Positions 55,128 to 64,000 of a stretch of 64,000 bases of DNA are shown one piece after another. The stretch is from Gautieria morchelliformis (lineage: Eukaryota; Basidiomycota; Agaricomycetes; Gomphales; Gomphaceae): NCBI GenBank assembly GCA_015179125.1, contig WHVA01000200.1, positions 1 through 64,000 on the forward strand, in the 5' to 3' direction. The position numbers were made by a program, and so were the translations under genes. Numbering within the stretch: position 1 is the stretch's first letter; each line of letters begins with the position of its first letter. The notes beneath the pieces are model-generated. The model worked only from the letters and a program-made list of their open reading frames with translations, searched no databases and was not told where the DNA came from.

Positions 55128-56694
55128 TCAATCCCCTGATCGATCAGCTTTGAACCTGGATACCCTCCGCGGCTGTACGTCCGAGCTATTGTTGACTGAC
55201 GAGACACGATCGGTTGACCGTTCTTGGACATTATTGACCATAACAACCGTTTGCCGTTTAGCAGGATGGTTCGAAGGCGTTGGGGCAAAGGATGGCGAGT
55301 CGATAACGCTTGTGGAGCCTTTGGCGGCCGGACCCATAACCTGGGCCGCAATTCCGGAGTACTCTTCTATGCTCTTCTGGAGTAACTTACGGATCTCCTC
55401 TTCTTCTCGCTCTTCCCTGTCAACGTCTTGTTCGTCCTCGCCGGCAACAAGTTGACCATCCACAAGCTTGCCTAACTTTACGCTCTTGGCTAACGCGTCT
55501 GCGGTTGCGTCAAGGGGCACTTCCTTAGGATCACAAAAAAATGCGTAAATGTCACTGATGTACAGGTGTCAACGTACCTCTTTATCCCAGCTGGCACCAT
55601 CACCAAGCATTTCATCATCATCGATTTTCATAGCTCCAGCGTTTGACGCTAAGGCCTCACGCCGTCGATGATATTCGAGCGCAAGCTCCCGGTGTTGCTG
55701 AGCAGACAAAACAAGATCGTCTTCTTCGGACTCAGCGACGGTGTTGTCAGAGGCAACATCCAAATCAGACTCGTCATCTGAGTCCCTGGTGGGCTCTCTC
55801 TGATTTAATTTTTCTAGCGGCCCTGGTGTTGGAACAGGTGCTTGCAGAGAATTACGCTCAACGACTTCCATCTTCATAGGCTGCTTCTGGAGGCCTGTAG
55901 TGCGGCTTTTCGATGCAGGGAGTATAGCAGGAACAATAGCCTGCTGTTTGGTACTTGGAAGGGCCTCGGAACCAGCGGAAGGAGGATCTGCGAAAGTCAC
56001 AACCTTTTTCGTCTTACCATCAGCTTGTGCGACAGCGACCTTGGACTTCACAGTTTCTGGCTCGCCGAGTCCGGAAATTAAAGCCTTAGCCATTTTCTTC
56101 TCCAATTCTTTGGCCTCTCTTCGCTTTGCAAGGTCCGAGCCCTGGGTAAGCATGCGCTTCTGCATCTCAACGCGTGCAGCGTCTCTCTTCCGTTTCATTT
56201 CCAGCTGATGCTCCTGGTGGCTTTTGCGTTCCTCGCGCTCTTCTTCCTGTTCAAGTAAATCGAGGATCTTGTCGCGATGCTTGCGGCTAACCGCCAGGGC
56301 CTCTGGGGACAGCTTGGAGATAGGTTCAGGGTAGTTGTCTTCCTCGATCACTTCATCGTCTTCAGTTGCTGCTGATAAGGAAGGTGTATCGAGGTCATCG
56401 ATAGGCTCAGTGATGTCGATGATAGGTAAGCCTTCTTCGTTGACCAACTATTTGTGAATAAGCGGTACATTTTTATCGTTAGAGATAAATACTCACGTCA
56501 CCGTTCTCATTTCTTCGGGTGATATCCCCAGGGAGGTCAGTGTCGCCCAAAATGTCGCCAAGTCTCTCCGAAACAGTCTGCAGTGCCTGTAAGGCTACAA
56601 CTAGCGTTAGCAAACGAGAGTCCATACATAGCGTTGACATACCTTGAGCCCTACTCGCGTTCAGATTGCGAACATCGGCAGAAGTAACTGACAT
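55128..56694 (-). CDS. URI1/Bud27-like protein with C-terminal DUF3835-type end
   Basis: Predicted 471 aa from four exons: 56,643-56,694, 56,497-56,594, 55,578-56,447, 55,128-55,523. Introns are 48, 49 and 54 bp with GT-AG ends and keep frame. URI1/Bud27 is an unconventional prefoldin that helps assemble RNA polymerases via RPB5. The evidence is a short N-terminal helix, a segment NEEGLPIIDITEP, long charged Lys/Arg/Glu-rich helices (about residues 90-160), acidic stretches, and the terminal motif RVSRFKADR typical of the DUF3835 end of fungal URI proteins. The N-terminal prefoldin domain is not evident, so either exon 1 is incomplete or this is a divergent relative. ATG at 56,694 is the first ATG in frame; the divergent PNO1 ATG is 56 bp away. 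Confidence 0.6.
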
Positions 56695-56750
56695 CGGATA
56701 CTTAGTCACTGGTGTGACGCGGGACCAAATTTTATTGCAAGTGCTCCAAG

Positions 56751-57791
56751 ATGGTAGCTGTATCGACGCAGAACACCCCCTCGCCCAAAGAAAAGAAGAC
56801 AAAAAAGACACGTCGCTCTCACAAGAAAAAGAAACCTACCACGATACCAAAGGAAGGCGATGTCAACAACGACGCCATGGATGATCTACTCCCCACTGAT
56901 ACCACAAGCCGCATCCCTATTCAGCCTGAAGCCCAAACTAAGCCTTTAGATGATGGCGAGGACGAAGACATGGTCATGATCGATCCGTCGGCTTCAGATG
57001 CCACAACGTCCCTTCCTGCCTTCCCACCTCTCCCCGCCTCCGCGCACGCCTCGACGATGCAATCCGAGACTCGACGGATACTCATTCCTCCACATCGACT
57101 GACACCGTTGAAGAAGGACTGGATCAATATATTTAGTCCCTTGACAGAAATGTGCGGACTGCAAGTGCGCATGAACGTCGTGCGAAAGTGCGTGGAGATG
57201 CGGGTGCGTCTGTCTTCGGCTCAGCAACCAACTGGCTGCAGCCCTAAGTCATCTTATCTTATCTTATTTTGCGTACTAGACATCTTCACTTACGAAAGAG
57301 GTTGGCGCTTTACAGCGCGGAGCAGATTTCGTTAAGGCATATGCGTTGGGCTTTGAGGTCAACGTGAGTCCACCTATGCCGGCTGTGAAGTCTTGTCATG
57401 ATGTACTTTAGGACGCTCTTGCTTTGCTCCGGATGGACGACCTGTATTTGGAATCGTTCGAGATCAAGGATGTCAAAACCCTGCACGGCGACCACCTCGC
57501 CCGTGCTATCGGTCGCATCGCCGGGCATGAGGGCAAAACAAAATTCACAATCGAGAATACCAGTCGAACGCGGATAGTGCTCGCAGACACGTACGTTTCA
57601 ACCAGGCCAGTCGATACCAGGGACCCCCTGACAGGAATTTATGATTTAGCAAAATCCACATACTTGGCTCTTTTCAAAACATCAAAATTGCGCGTGACGC
57701 GATCGTGTCGCTGATTATGGGTTCTCCACCTGGCAAAGTTTATGCCGGTCTGCGAATAGTAGGCGCACGAATGAAACAACGAGCCATGTAA
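56751..57791 (+). CDS. PNO1: PNO1 (Dim2), KH-domain pre-rRNA processing factor
   Basis: 285 aa from four exons: 56,751-57,203, 57,280-57,363, 57,412-57,590, 57,650-57,791; all introns GT-AG and in frame. PNO1 is a nucleolar and pre-40S RNA-binding protein that partners NOB1 and the dimethylase in 18S rRNA 3' maturation. The N-terminal 100 residues are lysine-rich then acidic and poorly conserved. The family core starts at [20 protein letters not shown], continues with [19 protein letters not shown] and [20 protein letters not shown], and ends in the KH domain with [38 protein letters not shown] and [12 protein letters not shown]. In most relatives I recall, GRIAG is followed by KGGKT; here the GxxG-like loop is HEGKT. 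Divergent with the URI1-like gene; converges on the oxidase gene, 196 bp between stops. Confidence 0.97.
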
Positions 57792-57987
57792 TTCCAGGTA
57801 TAATTATTCGGCGGCCTAGGTGATGGTATACTATCGAATACAGAACTAATCATGAAGCCATGGCTACAAATTTGAGTTTGGAATTGAAACGAAGAAGACG
57901 ACCGAGTAACACTAATTTTCGCCACTGTTCTCCCCACCAGCGTCTGGTGCCACCTTTGTGCTTTGCCATAGACTGATGGATTTACCA

Positions 57988-60348
57988 TCAGATCGAAGCC
58001 GCCACGAACGACAGGATCACGTACGCTGCACTAGCACCCTCATCTGTTGGAGGCGACTTGCCATCTCCAATCATTACTTTCTTCCCAACGCTTGGCAGTC
58101 CATCGACAAGAAGATAAAGAAAACCGGGTCCGGGTGGATAGATACCCGCAGATGGAGGTCCTGTGACTGTGAGCGTCCTGCCAGAGTTAGACACAGTGCA
58201 TGAAAGTACTACCATCCGGACGTTAGCGTGGACCGCATGTGTGATGTATCCGAGGTCCATCAGAGACACTGCGGAATGACAGGGCAGCTTAAGTACGGTC
58301 GTCAATGGAAGCGCAAGTTACTAACCTGATACATCTGAGGACGGCGAGTTCAGGTTTACCGCGAAGTCAACCTGTGCCCCGAAGCCGATTAGGACTGCGG
58401 AACTACCGCCCAGCCAGCTCGGCCTCTCAGAAGCAACGTATGGCGGACTTAACCACTCCACTCTATATTCTGTAGGGTATTTCACATTACTCCTGTCAAG
58501 ATTCGGGTTGGACCCAGCAATCATGACCTCCCCGTGGGGAGTCAGGGTCGCCACGGAATGATACAGCCTGGGGATGTCACTTGCCGGCATACCTTGCGTC
58601 GAAAACCGAGCCCCAAGAGCAGCTGCAGGATTATACAACACCGACTGCAAGACCGGATTATCCGCGTTCGACTGTCCTATTTGATCTTTCACATTTCCGT
58701 AGCCAGAGATTCCTGTTCCGGCCCCATTCACGATGACGATTTGCCCAGTCGGTAAGAGAACAGCATCAGGCATGATTCTGGCTTGCGGCATGTGTTCAAC
58801 TTGCCAACCCTGCGCGATGCCAGCTTCAGTAAGCACCATCCTCACGCACTGGTCAGATGCAGGATCTTGGGATGTGAGTTCATATCCTGGCTTGGTATCG
58901 TCGATGGTCGAGCCGCCACAAATCAAGACTTCAGGGGTATAGCCATTAGCAGGTGTAAGAGGCAATAACAAAGCCGTGCCGGTCATAGGGTACGTGACAC
59001 GCACGCCATTTGGAATAGGAGGCAAACGGCGTTCCGTGTTTGTTTGCCAATTGTATATCGTGGCATCGTTGTTAGCTGCGATGAATACTTGTTCGTCAGG
59101 CAAAGTGAAAGCGATAGGGAAGAGATTTGAATTCAGTGTATCAGATAGGAGTTTGAGAGCAATTGGGAGGCCATTCTGTCCATGAATATTTTTGGGAGGA
59201 AAGAATTCTATGGTGGGGTTGTTTGTGGTTGCATTATTCATCCAACCTCCTTTGGTAGAGCCTCCAATGATCATTGCAGATCCATCAGAAATGCGGAGGA
59301 CAGTATTGTACCAGCGTGGGCTCGCCATTCGAATGCGAGGGGGATCCTCATAAATATCGCAGGTCCTGGAATCGTCTGAATCGCACGGCTCAAAGATGCG
59401 CACAGCTTGTAGCCCATTGACGTCTCCAAAGTCAGCAGCACCAGTTTTGTCCGCAACCACGGGGTTGCCACCGACATTGATGAGGGTGCCATTCGACAGA
59501 AATGTCCCACCCGCACAGAAAGAGTTTGATCGTACATGCAATGGCTGTAGAGCGTGACTAGTTAGATGATATAAAGCACCCCAAGCAGGATGCCCATCAA
59601 TGGTGAGAGGATTATGCTCTACTTTGTCGATGATAATGGCGTGTGATTCGGATATGATCGATATCTGCATTGCATGGACACCCGTTAGACCTTTCTGTAC
59701 AAGGGACCACGGGGGCGAAGATGCGGGGGTCTGAGGAGCACCATTAGAAACAGCAAGATCAAGCCCTGACTGAGGCATCGGCGAAGTAAGCGCAGCTCCA
59801 GCACTTTCACGTTTGGATGGTGACTGGTGAGGAGTAACAACGACAGCGTCGACACCCAAGAGTGTGCCAGAGCTTCGAAGACTCTTGCGTCCAGTGTTTA
59901 CCACCTGGAGTGTGTGGAGACCAATATTCAAGGCAGACGATGAGAAGAGCCTCTGCTGAGTAAGGCTGCGTGGAGCGAAGTTGTCGATACGCTGGACTAG
60001 GTTGCCATCTATGAGAACGTTGGCAATCCCGTGCCGTTTACTGACAGTGCCGAATAATTCGACTTGTGCGCCGTGAAACTTGAAGATGAGATCGGCACTT
60101 GGACGTGTAGTGGAATGCAAGGTACCTTGCACATACTCATCTGAGCGAGATACATACCATGCGGGTCGAGGAGAGAAGACGAAAGTAGAATGGAAGTCGT
60201 CAAAGGAAGTTGCGTTTGATGGGACATAGTATGGTAGAAAGAGATAGGAGGTGAGATTAGAGCCTGGGATGACGTATCCATTCCACGCAGACTCTGTATA
60301 CACGAAAGGAAGGACATAAAGAACAACGCTCAGCGTCGAAAACAGCAT
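57988..60348 (-). CDS. Glyoxal-oxidase-type copper radical oxidase (AA5)
   Basis: 767 aa from two exons, 58,326-60,348 and 57,988-58,268; the 57-bp intron is GT-AG. Such enzymes oxidise aldehydes or alcohols outside the cell and release H2O2, often for lignin-degrading peroxidases. A signal peptide is clear (MLFSTLSVVLYVLPFVYTES). Residues about 60-180 form a separate beta-rich region (LIFKFHGAQVELFGTVSKRH). The glyoxal oxidase core follows: SNSFCAGGTF with the Cys (about 278) and SPRWYNTVL with the Tyr (about 347) of the Cys-Tyr cofactor; DIPRLYHSVATL with Tyr and His copper ligands (about 596-597); GYITHAVH in exon 2 with the last His. A DUF1929-like C-terminal domain ends in a hydrophobic tail (AAYVILSFVAASI), possibly a GPI signal. 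All copper ligands are present, so it should be active. Confidence 0.93.
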
Positions 60349-61427
60349 TGGAGCCAGAGTAGATACAAAGAAGTCGGGGTCACGTGATGATGATTATAAG
60401 CACCGCTTCGCTGGCTACATATTAGAAGCGTTTGCATGTTTACCAACGATTATCCATATATAACTACTGGTTCTAATTTGAGTCGTTTATATACTATTAT
60501 CAACTGAACTCCTTTTTCATGGAGTAGTGAACGCAGCGTCTGATATATCAAGCCGCCTTCCAACGGGAAACATATACTCCCCGGTGGGACACTGAGAGTA
60601 AACTCATTGTGGGTATTAGGCGCCTACCCTGTACATACTAGATCCACTCTCATTGCATCACGTGACCTATATGCCCAGCGAGCGCTGAATCGGCTACCGG
60701 TGTTCTCATTTGCAATGGTTGCATTTTCGAAGGCAGTCATTGAGTACTCTGGTGGGCGTCTGACTGGCTTTGAAATGTCGCTCCATTTGCAGCGACGCTG
60801 TTTGGCTGCCGCCGAGGCCTTGTTATGGGTTCTTCTCTTGGATCTTTCTACGGACCAAGTATATCTTGTCCCCGACCATCTCTCGGCGGGATCCAGTGAA
60901 AATGGTTAGTCTACGGGGAATAGCGCAGCGCCTACCCCACAAGAATCCGTCCAGCGGGACCCTAATCCCGCATTAGGCGGATCAGATACAGACTTCGATG
61001 TCGACCGATGTGAGCATGCAGCCAATATATCGTTTCCACCGTCGGCACGAACAACATCAAGCCCAACTTGCCGCATCGCACAGCCGTCCCGGCCCTTGAT
61101 CGTGTGGCGTCACCCAAGATCAGTCGCCCACGGGTGTTTTTTTTTTTTTTCCAAGAGCGCGGGCGCAGTATCTGCTTGGCTCTTTACCCGGTTGTTAGTT
61201 TGTCGAGCTCGTAAATAATTGTTTTGCGGAATTAGGTGTGCGTGACATGTCAGACGGCTGATCTAAGCCATCTACCTAGTGCCGAGAGGGCAACGCGCTC
61301 ATAAGCCTGCGCCGTGGGAGTCAACTCAATCAATAGCTTGACATCCTCACATGCATTAACCGGCTTCCTTTCTTGTCCTACCCCGCTTTGCCTCAAATTC
61401 CTTCTTCCCACAACTTTCATCTCCTCG
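60349..61427. promoter_or_regulatory. Intergenic region between divergent oxidase and monooxygenase genes
   Basis: About 1.08 kb with no supported gene; a 100-codon frame at 60,607-60,909 starts with GTG and has no motif. Contains cacgtgat/tcacgtgac palindromic motifs (about 60,382 and 60,658), a 15-T run (about 61,138-61,151) and short inverted repeats near 60,925-60,980. It must hold both promoters. Confidence 0.5.
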
Positions 61428-63448
61428 ATGCTGTCCATCGCTCCCGAGGTGAGCTATCGCTGCAGTTGCCGTCCTCTGCACCGTCCTTGTGCTTCCCATC
61501 CCCCTGCTCACAGCCACCGTGCCCAGTCTCTTTACCTGGGTCGCCGTGCTGCTGTATCATTAAAGGTCATAATCGTCGGCGGTGGTCTCAGTGGTCTGGC
61601 AACAGCCTTTGCCCTCACCAAGGCTGGGCATAGCTGTGTAGTTCTCGAGCGTTCCAAGGACATCGGCTATGTCGGTGTCCTGACCTTCCTCGCTCCGACA
61701 AACACCTTACATTTCTCTTCTATAGTATCACGGAGTATGCAACCTCCCTTCCAACCTGACCAAAATATTCGCCCAATGGGGTATTACCGGCCAGCAATTG
61801 GACGCAAGAGCCTGCAAGCCCTTGGGTCTTGAATTCCTCATGTGTGAGCAGCTTCCAGACCTTCTTCGTTCTTCACCTCAACTTCCACACAGATCGAACC
61901 GGTACTAAATTTGGCGGGATAGAGTGGAATGAGCTAGTGTTGAATGCCACAGGGAATGATTGGTACATTGCCGATGTACGTTTCGTGAATCGCTCAAATT
62001 TGGCTCCGTACTGACGCTTTCGCAGCACGCCGAAGTCCACCATATGCTCTTGCGCCTCGCCCGTAATGCCAATGTGGACATTCGATTTGGGTGTGATGTC
62101 AAATCCGTGGATGCATATACCCCGTCAGTCACTTTGGCGTCGGGCGAGGTGATTCGAGGTGACATGGTGGTTGGCGCAGATGGCGACCAATCCTATGTAC
62201 GCGATGTGGTTCTTGATTACCACGAGCCTGGTATACCTAAGGGGACGGCTGTATATGTGTGAGTCCTATGAGTCTTTTCCCGTCTGCCTCTAATATCATA
62301 TGTCTTCCGTAGCACGTCGATACCAATAGAGCGGATGGCCGATGACCCGGAACTGCAAGCTCTGGTAGATATACCTCGAGTGCGTCACATCATAAGCCCA
62401 ATTGTTTCCGCAACTTAATTCTTTGCAGATGAATGAATGGTACCGTCCATCATTATTTATCTTCTTGCATCTATCTGTACTGACACCAATGGTGCTAGGA
62501 TGGGGCCTTCACGAATATTGCTGTCACTGCCCCTGAAAGCGGCGGGGTTATACCTCATGTACCTCATCCATACCCAGGAGGATGTCAATGATCCTACTGC
62601 TACTGTGGGGTGGACATCTCGTGACGATGTAGAGCGGTTCCGGAATGACCTCGTTGGATGGGAACCCAGGTAATGATGTTCATGCCATGTGCAGCTCTCA
62701 GCTGACGTTTTCGGTTGGCGCAGGGTTCAGAAACTCATGAAACTCGTTGATTATACATGTCTTGTCAAACAAGTCCGGAGAGAACCACTAGATACATGGG
62801 TCCATGATTCGGGTCGAGTCGTCCTCGTCGGTGACGCGTGTCATCCTATGCCTGTACGCTTTCCATGCTCTGCGCAGTCTCCCTTGCGAATCTGACATCT
62901 TGGCCAGGCCTACGCTTTACACAAAGCTTCCATGGCCATCGAAGACGCGGCGATTCTTGGCAACCTTTTCTCCCGTCTAAAGTCACGTGATAATATCAAG
63001 TTCCTACTGCACGCTTACCAGGAGCTTCGGCAGACACGCTGCACGTACGTACAGGGGCGTGAAGAGCTTGCACACATATGTTATCCGCTACGGGAGGGGA
63101 CGCCAGCGACTTTGGACCAACGCGACGAGGAACTCAGGGAGGCGTATCTAAGCAAAGACATTTCTCCCGAGCAGTTTGAGGAGCTATGGGAGAATTCAAC
63201 TGAAATATTTCGGTGCGTCCTACATCGCAGTGCGGCTGTTAGACGTTTGGGTTGACCCGGTATATTACAGATATGAGGTCGAGCTGGAAGCTGAAGGATG
63301 GTGGGCTGATTTTGGTCGCTTAATGACACCCCACGAGGACCACCGGGCGTCGACGTTCATGAACTTGGGTGTCTCCCGGTCTACAGTCGTCGAGTCATCG
63401 GAAACCTTACCCACACAGAATGCGACATCAGTAGTAGTGCTGAATTGA
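61428..63448 (+). CDS. FAD-dependent monooxygenase, salicylate-hydroxylase-like
   Basis: 473 aa from eleven exons: 61,428-61,448; 61,566-61,670; 61,726-61,843; 61,893-61,975; 62,026-62,258; 62,313-62,379; 62,429-62,439; 62,499-62,669; 62,724-62,853; 62,908-63,212; 63,271-63,448. All junctions are GT-AG and phases agree. Group A flavoprotein monooxygenases hydroxylate aromatic or polyketide substrates with NAD(P)H. Motifs: dinucleotide-binding VIIVGGGLSGLATAFAL with acidic LERSKD, the second FAD/NAD motif VVGADGDQSYVRD, WMGPSRILLSLPL, and the FAD ribityl motif GRVVLVGDACHPMP followed by MAIEDAAILGNL. Exon 2's donor (gtcggt) and the exon 1 start are the least certain; exon 7 is only 11 nt. Substrate not predictable. 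Confidence 0.85.
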
Positions 63449-63776
63449 AACCACGGCATTCTAAGTGTGGTCGCGTCCAACCGAAATTTTCAAGATCTGT
63501 AACGGCTAGGCATACCATACCCCCTATAATTATGGATATCCTTTCCAGGCTGGGGTTCTGAGGACTGTGGTGTAGCAGTTGAATTTCTTACCAAGCATAG
63601 TTCTTCATGTCTAAGTTTTTGCCGTTGTCGTTGTCGATGTCTGTCCAGTATCTTGTCAATATAACTGCTGTTGGCAGTTTCGAAATTCGAAGTCAGCCCT
63701 GTGTCCTTCCTCCAATGATATGAGTGCAGGTGAGAGAGGCCCCATGAGTATCTAACTCGTACTAGAGATTGAACAT
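63449..63776. other. Intergenic, 328 bp
   Basis: Between the monooxygenase stop and the next gene. A minus-strand frame (63,490-63,816) overlaps the GPI10 start and has no recognisable motif. No gene supported. Confidence 0.6.
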
Positions 63777-64000
63777 ATGACCCCTGTAGTTTGGGCAACA
63801 TCCGCCCGACTCGCAATCTGTCTACGCATTGCAGTCGCGCTTCTCTCCGTTACATATTTCCAACCCGACGAATATTTCCAGGCGCTCGAGCCCGCTCACC
63901 ACCTCGTATTTGGGTATGGTCACCTCACCTGGGAATGGCGTACCAGGCCACCAATACGCAGCATCTTCTTTCCGATGCTGTTCGCACCTGTGTACTGGAT
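63777..64000 (+). CDS. GPI10: GPI mannosyltransferase III (PIG-B/GPI10), N-terminus only
   Basis: 74 codons from ATG 63,777 to the window end without a stop. The family adds the third mannose to the GPI anchor precursor in the ER lumen using dolichol-phosphate-mannose. Seen here: a first hydrophobic segment (LAICLRIAVALLSVTYF) followed by the hallmark luminal FQPDEYFQALEPAHHLVFGY and GHLTWEWRTRPPIRSIFFP, matching the HPDEhhQ...GxGxxTWEW...RS pattern of Alg9/PIG-B-like mannosyltransferases. The spacing and the EPAHHLVFGYG wording fit PIG-B better than ALG9, ALG12 or SMP3, but a longer sequence would settle it. The likely catalytic Asp of the loop is present. Confidence 0.82.
   Translation, partial: MTPVVWATSARLAICLRIAVALLSVTYFQPDEYFQALEPAHHLVFGYGHLTWEWRTRPPIRSIFFPMLFAPVYW

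Noticed and set aside
60607-60909. 100-codon plus-strand frame in the promoter region
   Set aside because: Begins with GTG, no motif, no splice continuation, and lies between two divergent genes.
63490-63816. 108-codon minus-strand frame
   Set aside because: Overlaps the clearly recognisable GPI10 start on the other strand and has no motif.
1-64000. tRNA or rRNA genes
   Set aside because: No cloverleaf or rRNA core sequence noticed; the only tRNA-like stretches are the copia primer-binding sites.

Overview
This window is fungal, most likely from an Agaricomycete (mushroom-forming basidiomycete). The evidence is the short 45-120 bp GT-AG introns in the genes at the right end, a Basidiomycota-style copper radical oxidase, and the mix of Ty1/copia and chromodomain Ty3/gypsy retrotransposons. 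I could not identify the species from the sequence.

Positions 1 to about 53,280 are almost entirely transposable elements inserted into one another. The order can be worked out from 5-bp target-site duplications (TSDs). A chromodomain gypsy fragment (gypsy D, 39,149-39,467) was hit by a gypsy element on the minus strand (gypsy A; 5' LTR 38,938-39,148, body running left to 5,892). Gypsy A was then cut into pieces by an LTR-X copy (left end), element 6 (5,935-22,936, TSD caagc), a copia-1 solo LTR (23,286-23,715, ccttc), an intact copia-2 (24,408-29,666, gaaat), an unclassified insertion (29,812-30,874, tcgag), a broken element-6-type LTR (about 31,479), a hAT element (34,462-35,632, 8-bp TSD gctcagca), another copia-1 solo LTR (37,014-37,501, gtcgg) and an F3 solo LTR (37,828-38,479, atatc). 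Element 6 contains a copia-2 on the minus strand (8,712-19,231, cataa), which contains a second, intact copia-2 on the plus strand (12,536-17,794, tcgtc). To the right, gypsy B (40,089-49,200) sits inside the first of two tandem LTR-X units (39,600-50,488), followed by a truncated gypsy E pol (50,901-53,283).

Two copia-2 copies have uninterrupted 1,414-codon Gag-Pol frames and near-identical LTRs, so this family was active recently. The gypsy A/B lineage carries an additional reading frame (ORF3) downstream of the pol chromodomain. ORF3 has a Cys-x2-Cys motif, a predicted coiled coil, a basic nuclear-signal-like patch and a conserved Trp-rich C-terminal block. I do not recognise it, and it is the best candidate here for something undescribed.

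From about 55.1 kb the window becomes ordinary compact host sequence. It holds a URI1/Bud27-like gene (minus), PNO1/DIM2 (plus, start codons 56 bp apart), a glyoxal-oxidase-type copper radical oxidase (minus), a FAD-dependent monooxygenase with 11 exons (plus), and the first codons of a GPI mannosyltransferase III gene (plus) that runs off the end. PNO1 and URI1 both belong to basic RNA/polymerase assembly functions; the oxidase and monooxygenase look like secretory and secondary or aromatic metabolism enzymes. I see no evidence that the five act together.
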